NCBI GenBank assembly: GCA_964532155.1 | Contig: CAZHGN010000012.1 | Location: 1-36,567, forward strand | Origin: HGM11416 sp964532155 | GTDB taxonomy: Bacteria; Bacillota; Clostridia; Christensenellales; Borkfalkiaceae | Direction: 5' to 3' | DNA length: 36,567 nucleotides | Shown here: positions 24,713 to 32,687 of the stretch, piece by piece | Numbering within the stretch: position 1 is the first letter of the stretch | Layout of the letters: the number at the start of each line of letters is the position of its first letter | Made by a program: the position numbers and the translations under genes | The notes under the pieces: generated by a model | Seen by the model: only the letters and a program-made list of their open reading frames with translations | Told to the model about the DNA's origin: nothing | Databases searched by the model: none

Positions 24713-26812
24713 TTATCCGTCAAGACGGCCTTTATAATCGAAATAGATTTTACCCTTTGACATATCGACTGCGGCAAGCTTTACAAGCAGCCTCGCGCCG
24801 AGCGTAAACTTGCGCTTACCCGATACGAGCGCGTGCCCCTTTTCGAAATAGTCGTACTTTCCGCGCGGCAACTGCTCCACCGCAACGAAGCCCTCGACGG
24901 AGTTTTCGAGCCTGACGTAAACGCCCGACGGCGTTACGCCCGAAATAATCCCTTCGAATAAATCGCCGATAAAACCTTGCATAAATTTACAAATATAAAT
25001 ATCGTCGATATCACGCGAAATAAGGTCGGCGTTGCGCTCGTTTTCGCTACACGTAAGCGCAATCTCTTCTATAACCTGCATATATTCGTCGACTACCTCG
25101 CCGGCACGTCCCTCGAGTACTGCTTTGATTATGCGATGAACGGTTAGATCGGGATACCTGCGAATGGGCGACGTAAAATGGCAATAGCATTTTTCGTTCA
25201 GCCCGAAATGCCCCTTGTTTTGCGACGAATAAACGGCTTTTTGCATACTTCTGAGCATAACGTCGTTAATAACCGAATAAGCGTCGCTGTCGGAGACGGT
25301 ACGAAGCACCTCTTGAAAATCACGCGGGTATTGCGGTAAAGTAGTTAAAGATTTTATGCCGAGCGCGGCTAAAAAATCGACGAACGCACGCGCCTTTTCC
25401 ACCGACGGTTTTTCATGCACGCGGTAAACGAGCGGAAGTTCGGAATAAAAAGCAAATTCCGCAACGGCGACGTTAGCCGCAATCATGAACTGCTCGATTA
25501 TCCTTTCGCTTTCTATCGGCTCGCGCTTATAAGCAAGCACTTCGCCGTCTTTAAAACTAACCGTGCACTCGTCGACCTCGAGATCGACGAAGCCGCGTTC
25601 CTCGCGCTGTTTTAAAAATAAATCCTTAAGGCGTTTCGCCCTATAAAGCATGGGCATTGCCTCGCCGTATTCGTTAAGCGCCGCTTCGTCGCCCGATAGC
25701 GCGCTTTGAGTTTTTTTGTAAGTCAAGCGCATGTTCGACCTGATAATCGACTTATAGACCGACTTATCTATTACGTTGCCGTCTATATCGCAGTCGAGCC
25801 GAACGGTAAGCGTAAGCCTGTCTTCGTTAGGAACGAGCGAGCAAATTCCGTTGCAAAGGTTTTCCGGCAACATCGGAATAACCCTATCCGGCAAATAAAT
25901 GCTCGTTCCGCGCACATACGCTTCTTTATCTATAGCGCTACCCTTTTCGACGTATTCCGAAACGTCGGCAATATGGACGTACAGAACAAAACCGCCGTCG
26001 GCGCTTTGCTCAACCGAAATAGCGTCGTCGAAATCCTTTGCGTCGTCGCCGTCAATGGTAACCGTAAATAAATCTCTGAAATCCTCGCGCCCTGCCGCCG
26101 CTTGATTTGAAACCTTAGCGGGGATTTTTTCCGCTTCGGCTAAAACCTTGCTCGGAAATTCCGTTCTAACGTTCGCCGCCGCAAGAAGACTTTGCTCGAC
26201 CGCAAAAACGTCGTTTGCCTTTCCGCAAACGGTTTCGACCTCGCCGCGTAAGTCTCCGTCGATCGGGTATTGGGTAATTTTGCAAACCACTTGATCTCCG
26301 TCCGCCGCGCCGCCGCCTTTGCCTCGCGCAATTAAAACTCTGCGGCAAACTGTTTTATCGTCGGGAATAACGTGTACTACACCCCCGCGCGAGCAAAAAA
26401 CGCCCGAAACGCGCACCGTTCCGCGTTTTATAATCTTAACGACCTCGCACTCGTCGCTTTCGTCGCTTTGTTCGTTCGTTTTTTTAACGAGCACGGTATC
26501 ACCCTGACACGCTCCGTTTTTGGCATGCGGAGGAATAAACAGATCGGGCGAACCGTTTTCGGGAAGCAAAAAAGCAAAACCGCGCTCGAAGGTGCGCACC
26601 TTGCCTTTTATATAATCGTTTTCGTTAAAAAGCGAGTAAAGACCGCAATCGGAAATGAGAAAACCTTCCCTTTCGAGATCTTTCAAAAGGGCTGAAAGCG
26701 CTTTTTTATCGCTTGCCGAAAAAAGCCCAAGCCTTTTAGCCAGCGTTTTTTCGGATATTTTATTAAACTCCCCGCTCTTGAAAGCGGCGGAAACCAATTC
26801 CCTAAAAGTCAT
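24713..26812 (-). CDS. rnr: Ribonuclease R
   Basis: A 699-residue 3'-5' exoribonuclease of the RNase II/R family. An N-terminal winged-helix region (about 1-65) is followed by OB/cold-shock domains, the RNB catalytic domain with DGDDAKDFDDAIS (254-266) that binds two Mg ions, and a C-terminal S1 domain (about 620-695, GDLFEGIISGVTPSGVYVRL). It degrades structured RNA and tagged mRNA during trans-translation with SmpB. The ATG has GGTGA upstream. Shorter than E. coli RNase R (813), as is usual for Firmicutes. No clear promoter is visible in the 211-nt gap upstream. Confidence 0.96.
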   Translation of the reverse strand: MTFRELVSAAFKSGEFNKISEKTLAKRLGLFSASDKKALSALLKDLEREGFLISDCGLYSLFNENDYIKGKVRTFERGFAFLLPENGSPDLFIPPHAKNGACQGDTVLVKKTNEQSDESDECEVVKIIKRGTVRVSGVFCSRGGVVHVIPDDKTVCRRVLIARGKGGGAADGDQVVCKITQYPIDGDLRGEVETVCGKANDVFAVEQSLLAAANVRTEFPSKVLAEAEKIPAKVSNQAAAGREDFRDLFTVTIDGDDAKDFDDAISVEQSADGGFVLYVHIADVSEYVEKGSAIDKEAYVRGTSIYLPDRVIPMLPENLCNGICSLVPNEDRLTLTVRLDCDIDGNVIDKSVYKSIIRSNMRLTYKKTQSALSGDEAALNEYGEAMPMLYRAKRLKDLFLKQREERGFVDLEVDECTVSFKDGEVLAYKREPIESERIIEQFMIAANVAVAEFAFYSELPLVYRVHEKPSVEKARAFVDFLAALGIKSLTTLPQYPRDFQEVLRTVSDSDAYSVINDVMLRSMQKAVYSSQNKGHFGLNEKCYCHFTSPIRRYPDLTVHRIIKAVLEGRAGEVVDEYMQVIEEIALTCSENERNADLISRDIDDIYICKFMQGFIGDLFEGIISGVTPSGVYVRLENSVEGFVAVEQLPRGKYDYFEKGHALVSGKRKFTLGARLLVKLAAVDMSKGKIYFDYKGRLDG
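25742..25757 (+). repeat. Dispersed motif, copy inside rnr
   Basis: GATAATCGACTTATAG, an exact core match, inside the coding region where the other strand encodes YKSIIR. That residue stretch fits the family sequence, so the match may be partly or wholly coincidental. Confidence 0.5.
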
Positions 26813-26971
26813 ATTTCACCGTCAACCAAACGTAAAGAAAAGTAGCGAAAAACACAAATCGCACTCTTCCGTCAATAAACGTAAACAACCGCCGTTTCGC
26901 CCTTCCGCCAACATATTTGCCGATAAACAGCACCGCACTCAAACTTAAACGGCGCGCCCCCGCTACGGCTT

Positions 26972-27008
26972 AAAAAAAGCGGCTAAGTTGTTAAACTTTA
27001 GCCGCTTT
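26972..27008 (-). terminator. Intrinsic terminator of secG
   Basis: AAAGCGGCTAA (26976-26986) pairs with TTAGCCGCTTT (26998-27008) exactly, and the minus strand ends in seven T. The rest of the gap 26813-26971 shows no gene or recognised site. Confidence 0.9.
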
Positions 27009-27023
27009 GGAATTATTATCTTA

Positions 27024-27326
27024 TTAGTTATACAGTACCGAAATCAAATAGAAAGCGATCATCAATACGGTCATCACGACAACGCAAATAACGGTCAGCT
27101 TTTTAAGCTTACTTTCTACGGTTTTGGATTTATTCTTACCGTAAAAGGTATCGGAAGTTCCGTCAAGAGCGCTTATGCCGTTTGAATTGCCCGGCTGAAG
27201 CATAACGACTATTATGATGAAGATAGCACAAATTACCGACAAAATCAAGCAAGCCAAGCTCAAACCGTAGTACAATCCATAAGAAAAGTTTTCCGAAGCC
27301 ATTAAACAATTTAACATCGTTGACAT
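27024..27326 (-). CDS. secG: Protein-export subunit SecG
   Basis: A 100-residue protein with two membrane helices (about 18-40 and 75-97) joined by a loop containing IVVMLQPGNSNGISALDG, close to the SecG signature. SecG is the accessory subunit of the SecYEG translocon. GGAG lies about 6 nt before the ATG. It stands alone with a strong promoter and terminator. Its neighbours rnr and gpmI reproduce the Firmicutes order. Confidence 0.93.
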   Translation of the reverse strand: MSTMLNCLMASENFSYGLYYGLSLACLILSVICAIFIIIVVMLQPGNSNGISALDGTSDTFYGKNKSKTVESKLKKLTVICVVVMTVLMIAFYLISVLYN

Positions 27327-27372
27327 ATATATCTCCGTTCGCGCATATACGCTATAGTCTTTTTACCGAATT

Positions 27373-27401
27373 ATTATAACATAGTATAAAATTATTTACA
27401 A
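27373..27401 (-). promoter_or_regulatory. Sigma-A promoter of secG
   Basis: Minus strand: TTGTAA (27396-27401), 17 bp, TATAAT (27373-27378) with an extended TG-T before the -10. Confidence 0.85.
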
Positions 27402-27466
27402 GCGTTTTTATCCTTTTTTCGTAATTTTGTATATTTTACAAAAGGATAAACGTTTATTATGCCTAA

Positions 27467-29011
27467 TTATTCTTCGATAAGCGATTTACCCGTCATTTCG
27501 GAGGGGATTTCCTCGCCCATAACGGTAAGCAGAGTGGGCGCTATATCGGCAAGAATACCGCCGTCGCGCAGTTTTGCGTTTTTGAACTGCTCGCTTACGA
27601 GAATGAAAGGAACGAGGTTGGTCGTATGAGCAGTAAACGGCTTGCCGCTTTCGTCGATCATCTTGTCGGCGTTGCCGTGATCGGCGGTAATAAGCGCACT
27701 GCCGCCCTTAGCCAAAACGGCGTCGACGATCTTGCCCATGCATTCCTCGACGGTTTGAACAGCCTTAACCGCCGCTTCGAACACGCCGGTGTGACCGACC
27801 ATGTCGCAGTTAGCGTAGTTAAGCACGATAACGTCGTATTTATCGCTCTCGATTGCGGCTAAAACCTTTTCGGTAACGCCGTAAGCGCTCATTTCAGGCT
27901 GTAAATCGTAGGTCGCAACCTTAGGCGAAGCAACCAAAATTCTATCCTCGAGTGCGTTTTGAGCCTCTACGCCGCCGTTGAAAAAGAAAGTAACGTGAGC
28001 GTATTTCTCGGTTTCGGCGATCTTGAGATGGGGATGACCTTTATCGGATAAATATTCGCTTAAAGTGTTTGCGTATTTTTGCTTACCGAAAGCAACGGTA
28101 AGATTTTTAAGCGTAGCGTCGTACTCGGTAAAGCAAACGTATTCGGGATTTAAAAAGCCGCTCTTTCTCTCGAACGAATCAAAATCCTTTTCGGTAAAGG
28201 CACGAGTGATCTCGCGCGCTCTGTCGGGGCGGAAATTAAAGAACACTATGCCGTCGCCTTGCTCGATAAGACCGAGAGGCGCACCGTTTTCGTAAATCTT
28301 TACGGGCAAAACAAACTCGTCCGTAACGCCTTCGGCGTAGCTGTCCTTAATGGCGGTAACGGCATCGGTCGCTTGAACGCCCTCGCCTAAAGTGAGCGCG
28401 TCGTACGCTTTTTGTACTCTATCCCAGTTTTTGTCCCTATCCATAGCGTAATATCTGCCGGATATGGTCGCGATCTTGCCGACGCCGAGCTCGTTCATTT
28501 TCTCTTGAAGAGCCGCAACGAAATCTGCGCCGCTCGTGGGCGAAACGTCCCTGCCGTCCATAAAGCAGTGAACGAAAACGTCCTTAAGCCCGCGCTCTTT
28601 CGCCATTTTTAAAAGTGCGTAAAGATGGGTAACGTGGCTGTGCACGCCGCCGTCGGACAAAAGACCGTATAAGTGAAGTTTTTTGCCGTTCGCTTTTACG
28701 TCGTCCATAACCTTTACGAGCGCGGGATTGGCAAAAAACTCACCGCTACCGATCTCGTAAGTAATGCGCGAGAGTTCTTGACGAATTATTCTTCCCGCGC
28801 CGATATTGAGGTGACCTACCTCGCTATTGCCCATTTGACCGTCGGGCAAACCGACGTCTTCACCGCTTGCGCCCAAAAGGGTGTGCGGATAGTTGCGGCA
28901 AAGATTTTCTATTACGCCGGCGTTAGCCGCCTTGATAGCGTTGCCGTCCGTTTGGGCGTTAATGCCGTATCCGTCCATAATAAATAAACAAACCGGTCTC
29001 GTTTTCATCAT
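27467..29011 (-). CDS. gpmI: 2,3-bisphosphoglycerate-independent phosphoglycerate mutase
   Basis: A 514-residue Mn-dependent alkaline-phosphatase-superfamily enzyme that interconverts 3- and 2-phosphoglycerate in glycolysis. The N-terminus has FIMDGYG (metal Asp), GLPDGQMGNSEVGHLNIGAGR (cited by its core; the Ser of GNSEVGH is the phosphorylated residue) and later metal ligands in NYANCDMVGHTG and TADHGNAD. Length is typical. Two ATGs occur in tandem at the start; GAGG lies 9 nt before the first. It follows tpiA by 72 nt with a hairpin between. Confidence 0.96.
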   Translation of the reverse strand: MMKTRPVCLFIMDGYGINAQTDGNAIKAANAGVIENLCRNYPHTLLGASGEDVGLPDGQMGNSEVGHLNIGAGRIIRQELSRITYEIGSGEFFANPALVKVMDDVKANGKKLHLYGLLSDGGVHSHVTHLYALLKMAKERGLKDVFVHCFMDGRDVSPTSGADFVAALQEKMNELGVGKIATISGRYYAMDRDKNWDRVQKAYDALTLGEGVQATDAVTAIKDSYAEGVTDEFVLPVKIYENGAPLGLIEQGDGIVFFNFRPDRAREITRAFTEKDFDSFERKSGFLNPEYVCFTEYDATLKNLTVAFGKQKYANTLSEYLSDKGHPHLKIAETEKYAHVTFFFNGGVEAQNALEDRILVASPKVATYDLQPEMSAYGVTEKVLAAIESDKYDVIVLNYANCDMVGHTGVFEAAVKAVQTVEECMGKIVDAVLAKGGSALITADHGNADKMIDESGKPFTAHTTNLVPFILVSEQFKNAKLRDGGILADIAPTLLTVMGEEIPSEMTGKSLIEE

Positions 29012-29044
29012 GATAATACCTCGTTATCCCTAAAAACCGTCAAA

Positions 29045-29069
29045 CGCCCCACGCAAAAACCGTGAGGCG
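29045..29069 (-). terminator. Hairpin between tpiA and gpmI
   Basis: CGCCTCACG pairs with CGTGGGGCG (one wobble) around a 7-nt loop on the minus strand, followed after a few bases by TTT and then TTTTT. It could be a partial terminator or an mRNA-stability stem within the operon. Confidence 0.55.
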
Positions 29070-29083
29070 CGACAAACTTTTAA

Positions 29084-29830
29084 TTAGCCGTTATAGTTAA
29101 CTACGAGAGCGAAGTCGGCTGCTTTTAACGAAGCGCCGCCGATAAGTCCGCCGTCGATTTCGGGCTGTGCCATAAGTTCTTTAGCGTTGGAGCCTTTCAT
29201 GCTGCCGCCGTACTGAATGCGTACCTTGTCGGCGCAAGCTTGGCAGAAGTTTTCGGCAAGAACCTTTCTGATATAACCGATGGTCTCGTTAGCTTGCTCT
29301 GCGGTAGCGGTCTTGCCGGTACCGATAGCCCAAACGGGTTCGTATGCAACGACGAGCTTGGTAAGATCTTCTACGCCGGCGAGCCCGTTGACTACTTGAC
29401 GACGGAGAACCTCTTCGGTCTTGCCGCCCTCGCGCTCCTCGAGCGTTTCGCCTACGCATACGATGGGGATAAGCCCTTTAGCGATTGCGGTAAGCGTTCT
29501 TTTATTTACGGTTTCGTCCGTTTCGCCAAAATATTGACGACGTTCGCTGTGACCGATAACTACGTATTCAACGCCGAGCTCCTTGAGCATGTCGGCGGAA
29601 ATTTCACCGGTATAAGCACCGCTTTCTGCAAAGTGAACGTTTTGTGCGCCGAGGTGAATATTGCTGCCCGCAAGCGCTTGACCTACGGCGTAAATATCGG
29701 TAGCCGGAACGCAAACTACTACGTCGCATTCGGCGTTGGCAACCAACGGCTTAAGCTCGTTGACGAGCTGTGCTCCCTCGGAGGGAGTTTTATTCATTTT
29801 CCAGTTTCCTGCAATTATGGGTTTTCTCAT
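29084..29830 (-). CDS. tpiA: Triose-phosphate isomerase
   Basis: A 248-residue TIM-barrel enzyme interconverting dihydroxyacetone phosphate and glyceraldehyde 3-phosphate. Active-site residues are visible in NWKMNK (Lys about 12), VIGHSERR (His about 95) and the AYEPVWAIGTGKTAT loop (Glu about 165), and the phosphate-binding GGSMKGSNA and GLIGGASLK are present. The ATG at 29830 has AGGAG 8 nt upstream; the longer upstream frame was rejected. Links the rhamnose pathway (DHAP from RhaD) to glycolysis. Confidence 0.97.
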   Translation of the reverse strand: MRKPIIAGNWKMNKTPSEGAQLVNELKPLVANAECDVVVCVPATDIYAVGQALAGSNIHLGAQNVHFAESGAYTGEISADMLKELGVEYVVIGHSERRQYFGETDETVNKRTLTAIAKGLIPIVCVGETLEEREGGKTEEVLRRQVVNGLAGVEDLTKLVVAYEPVWAIGTGKTATAEQANETIGYIRKVLAENFCQACADKVRIQYGGSMKGSNAKELMAQPEIDGGLIGGASLKAADFALVVNYNG

Positions 29831-29861
29831 TTCAATCACTCCTGATCGTTTTTTCGTCATT

Positions 29862-29890
29862 ATTATATCACCAAACGGCACGCATTGCAA
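29862..29890 (-). promoter_or_regulatory. Sigma-A promoter of tpiA-gpmI
   Basis: Minus strand: TTGCAA (29885-29890), 17 bp, TATAAT (29862-29867). Confidence 0.85.
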
Positions 29891-29966
29891 ACTAAAATGC
29901 CTTTATAACCGTTTTTTGCAAAAGAAAATGTTTTTTAGACGGTGCGCATAGCGAAAAATTTTTAAA

Positions 29967-30037
29967 TTACCGCTAAAACCGCACTTGTTAACTGCCGCTA
30001 AAGCCAAACTTGTTAACCGCCGCTAAAGCCGAACTTA
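29967..30037. repeat. 25-bp tandem repeat upstream of tpiA
   Basis: Two near-identical 25-bp units (29988-30012 and 30013-30037, with core GCCGCTAAAGCC) follow a shortened 21-bp copy (29967-29987). It is the main content of the gap between mgtC and tpiA besides the promoter. Confidence 0.8.
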
Positions 30038-30079
30038 TTTTAGTTTATGTCATGCGCGCGTTTGCCTATTTCGTTCTTT

Positions 30080-30799
30080 TTATTCGAGTTCTTCAACGAA
30101 GTTGACATATTCGAGTTCGGACAGCGCGGCTATGTAGTCCGAATGACTTATTCTTTTCTTCTTTTCGCCGCTCGGAAGAATGGAAAGAGCAATCGAATAC
30201 ACGTATAACCCCGAATTCATATACGCGGTATTGAGCTCGATATCGTCTATTTTAAGACCGAGCTTGCGCACGGTTGCCATAAAATCGCGCAGGGCGTTTT
30301 TGCTGTTGAGCTCCAAGTGTATTTCAAAATGATCGGAGCGGTTTTTAAACCCGACCTCGAACCTTATGAACAGCGTTAAACAAATCATAAAGACGACGAA
30401 TGCTATAAGTGCCGAAAAATAAAGGTCGAGACCTATAAGCACCGAAATAGCCGACATTGCCCAAAGCGCAACCGAAGTCGTTAAGCCCTTAAGTTGATTT
30501 TTCGAACTGTAAAGAATTGTATTGGAACTTACAATCGCAATGCCGACGATTGTTGCGCCGATGGCAAGCGAAAAAGACGCGCCGAGCTCGTTGATAAAAT
30601 ATCCGTCTATCATGGCGGCTATCGTCGAAATAACCGATACGAGCATAAACGTTCTTAAACCCGCGGCATGGCGCTTAGTCGCGCGCTCGCAGCCGACGAT
30701 TGCCGACAGTACCATGGATAATCCGAGTTTAAATAATACGCCCTTGAAATTAATACCTAAGCACCATTCTCCTAAAAGTTTTGCAATTATATCGTTCAT
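30080..30799 (-). CDS. MgtC/SapB family membrane protein
   Basis: A 239-residue protein. About five hydrophobic helices span residues 20-145, with the family motif SMVLSAIVGCERATKRHAAGLRT near the start and GATIVGIAIV in helix 3. The C-terminal ~90 residues form an ACT-like cytoplasmic domain. MgtC-type proteins are linked to survival in low Mg2+ and to acid or phosphate stress in some pathogens; here the role is unknown. AAGGGGGG lies 5 nt before the ATG. The gene follows the antiporter after an 86-nt gap that contains a hairpin and the dispersed motif. Confidence 0.85.
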   Translation of the reverse strand: MNDIIAKLLGEWCLGINFKGVLFKLGLSMVLSAIVGCERATKRHAAGLRTFMLVSVISTIAAMIDGYFINELGASFSLAIGATIVGIAIVSSNTILYSSKNQLKGLTTSVALWAMSAISVLIGLDLYFSALIAFVVFMICLTLFIRFEVGFKNRSDHFEIHLELNSKNALRDFMATVRKLGLKIDDIELNTAYMNSGLYVYSIALSILPSGEKKKRISHSDYIAALSELEYVNFVEELE

Positions 30800-30822
30800 A
30801 ATATCCCCCCTTAAAAATCAGT

Positions 30823-30838
30823 CTATAAGTCGATTATC
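30823..30838 (-). repeat. Dispersed motif, copy 5
   Basis: The minus strand reads GATAATCGACTTATAG (exact core match), 24 nt before the mgtC start, followed by ACTGATTTTTAAGG, which contains part of the SD region. Confidence 0.85.
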
Positions 30839-30844
30839 AAAGCA

Positions 30845-30881
30845 TTTGCCGTTTTTTATCGAACAATTTTAAAACGGCAAA
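30845..30881 (-). terminator. Perfect 11-bp inverted repeat after the antiporter gene
   Basis: TTTGCCGTTTT (30845-30855) and AAAACGGCAAA (30871-30881) pair perfectly around a 15-nt loop, starting 5 nt past the antiporter stop. No T-run follows on the minus strand, so it may be an mRNA stem or attenuator rather than a full terminator. Dispersed-motif copy 5 follows 6 nt later. Confidence 0.55.
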
Positions 30882-30885
30882 GCGG

Positions 30886-32328
30886 TTATCTTCTGTTAAT
30901 GAATTTTCTGTTTTTATCGAGCGAGGCGATCATATCGTACTCCTCCTCGGCGGCGTCGGCAAAAGCCTTTTCTTCTTCCGAACGCGCATAGTTATGCCGC
31001 TCGATTTCAAGCTGAATGGCGTTCATCTTTTCAATTAAAAGTTCGCGCTCGGTCTTTTCCGGCGGCAACGCCTCCGTTTTTTCGGGGTTTGCAGTTTCGC
31101 CATCGCCTATTGAACCGGAAAGAGTCAAGGCAAGTTTCGCCATTGCGGGGCCTATCAATTCGTACAGAATACTCGACGACATTATAACCGTTTGAATAAC
31201 CGGACCAAGCGTTCCGCCTATCGTACGAGCGGCAAGTTCGGACAAACCGATCGCAACGCCTGCTTGCGGTATGAGCGCGAGTCCGAGCGTATTGGTCGTC
31301 TTGTTTGGCTTTTTGCAAATTTTACAACCTATAAACGCTCCGACGTATTTGCCCGCTATCCTTATTATAAAATACAGACAACCGATCAGCAGCAACGGCA
31401 CGCCTGCAACACGCGCCGACGCGTCGAAAAGGGTATCGAGCCTAAAACTCATGCCCGACCGCACGAAGAATATGAGAAGTATCGGCGGCGAAAAGTAGTT
31501 TAACTGCTTAAAAAGCTTGTCGTCGCCCGAAGCGTTGACGTAAACCATGCCCATAACCATGCAAGCGAGCAAAGGCGAAACGCCGAGCGCGGCACCGACT
31601 CCGCATACGGCAAAAAGCAAGGCAACCGAAACGATAAGCCTGTTATCGGTAGAGCGCTTTGCCATTAACAGCTTAAGCAAATAGCCCAAGCCGGCACCGA
31701 TTAAAATAAGCAATACGTTATAACAAATGGGCAGCAATACGTCGCCCGCGCTGATTTTGCCGGCAAGATCCGCCATAGCGATCGAAATAGCAATACTGAA
31801 CGCCAAAAGGCTGACTACGTCGTCCAAGGCAACTACCGAAATAAGCGTATCGACGAAATCGCCGTGCGCCTTGGTCTGCCGAATGGTCATAAGCGTGGAG
31901 GCAGGCGCCGTCGCCGAAGCAAGTGCCGACATTACGAGCGCAAAGTTTAAGTCTAACCCCAAAATAAAATAGAGCAGAACGAAGACGAACAGCGAGGCAA
32001 CGAGCGCTTCGAGCACTGTTATTATAACGAGTTGTTTCGCTTTGCCCTTGAACGCCGAAAAACGAAAGAACTCCCCCGCGCTGAACGCGATAAACGCCAA
32101 AGCGATATCCGAAATGAATGCCGAGCCGTCTATTACTTCTTGCGGAACGGCTTTAAGGCAAAAAGGACCTATCAATATTCCCGCAACTATGTACGCGGTT
32201 ACGTTCGGCAACTTTAACAGTTTGGTAAGCCGAGTCATTAAAAAACCCGACAATAATATAACCGCAATCGATAAAATTATTGCCGAGACAGGCGAAACCG
32301 CCTGCAATTGTTGATAAAGCTTATCCAT
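30886..32328 (-). CDS. CPA2-family cation:proton antiporter
   Basis: A 480-residue membrane protein with about 12 helices and the pattern of monovalent cation:proton antiporters: LLKLPNVTAYIVAGILIGP near the N-terminus, then the conserved Asp-Asp pair in VVALDDVVSLLAFS. The last ~75 residues are cytoplasmic, charged and probably coiled-coil (ERELLIEKMNAIQLEIERHN). It would exchange Na+ or K+ for H+ across the membrane. The ATG at 32328 was chosen over a GTG two codons upstream; the SD AAGGGG lies behind a hairpin (32338-32354). Confidence 0.88.
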   Translation of the reverse strand: MDKLYQQLQAVSPVSAIILSIAVILLSGFLMTRLTKLLKLPNVTAYIVAGILIGPFCLKAVPQEVIDGSAFISDIALAFIAFSAGEFFRFSAFKGKAKQLVIITVLEALVASLFVFVLLYFILGLDLNFALVMSALASATAPASTLMTIRQTKAHGDFVDTLISVVALDDVVSLLAFSIAISIAMADLAGKISAGDVLLPICYNVLLILIGAGLGYLLKLLMAKRSTDNRLIVSVALLFAVCGVGAALGVSPLLACMVMGMVYVNASGDDKLFKQLNYFSPPILLIFFVRSGMSFRLDTLFDASARVAGVPLLLIGCLYFIIRIAGKYVGAFIGCKICKKPNKTTNTLGLALIPQAGVAIGLSELAARTIGGTLGPVIQTVIMSSSILYELIGPAMAKLALTLSGSIGDGETANPEKTEALPPEKTERELLIEKMNAIQLEIERHNYARSEEEKAFADAAEEEYDMIASLDKNRKFINRR

Positions 32329-32337
32329 ATCCACCGT

Positions 32338-32354
32338 GCGAGCGCACCGCTCGC
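32338..32354 (-). promoter_or_regulatory. Perfect 7-bp hairpin between the SD and start of the antiporter gene
   Basis: GCGAGCG-GTG-CGCTCGC on the minus strand, between AAGGGGTG and the start. When folded, it would bring AAGGGG to about 11 nt from the ATG. Confidence 0.65.
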
Positions 32355-32379
32355 CACCCCTTACTCACATTGTCGTTAG

Positions 32380-32408
32380 ATTATATCATCAAAACCGCAT
32401 TATGTCAA
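32380..32408 (-). promoter_or_regulatory. Consensus sigma-A promoter of the antiporter gene
   Basis: Minus strand: TTGACA (32403-32408), 17 bp, TATAAT (32380-32385). The predicted start is about 32373, giving a leader of about 45 nt that holds the hairpin. Confidence 0.9.
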
Positions 32409-32459
32409 TCCTTTTCCCCAAAAAACCGTGTTAGAAATTATGAATTAAAGGCAATTGTA

Positions 32460-32651
32460 ATGTTTTTGTTGCAAAAAAACAATAGTCGTGCGGAACAAAA
32501 AAAATCGCCACCGTGCCCAAAGGGACGTATCGCGGCATGTACCGTCGCGACGTATACGGTTTATAACGAGAAAAAAACTCCGTTCATCATATCGGACAGA
32601 CGAAGTTTTTGTTATAAACTTGAATTATTACGATTAAAACCCCGCCTATAA
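32460..32651 (+). CDS. Doubtful 63-codon open frame
   Basis: The frame begins MFLLQKNNSR and ends LKPRL. AAAGG lies 9 nt before its ATG and it is on the opposite strand from all neighbours. No promoter or similarity to a known family is visible, and its end falls inside dispersed-motif copy 6. It could be spurious or the remnant of a lost gene. Confidence 0.2.
   Translation: MFLLQKNNSRAEQKKSPPCPKGRIAACTVATYTVYNEKKTPFIISDRRSFCYKLELLRLKPRL
32559..32619. repeat. Long imperfect inverted repeat in the antiporter upstream gap
   Basis: GTTTATAAC (32559-32567) pairs with GTTATAAAC (32611-32619), and after a 5-nt bulge AAAAACT (32573-32579) pairs with AGTTTTT (32604-32610); the loop has a TCCG/CGGA pairing. 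This is the main structured content of the 32329-32687 gap. Confidence 0.6.
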
Positions 32652-32662
32652 GTCGATTATCG
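32646..32662 (-). repeat. Dispersed motif, copy 6
   Basis: The minus strand reads CGATAATCGACTTATAG, downstream of the TIM-barrel gene. It lies in the loop of a possible terminator with stem CCGCC/GGCGG followed by GGTTTT. Confidence 0.85.
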
Positions 32663-32687
32663 GCACTTTGGCGGTTTATTTTGCATT

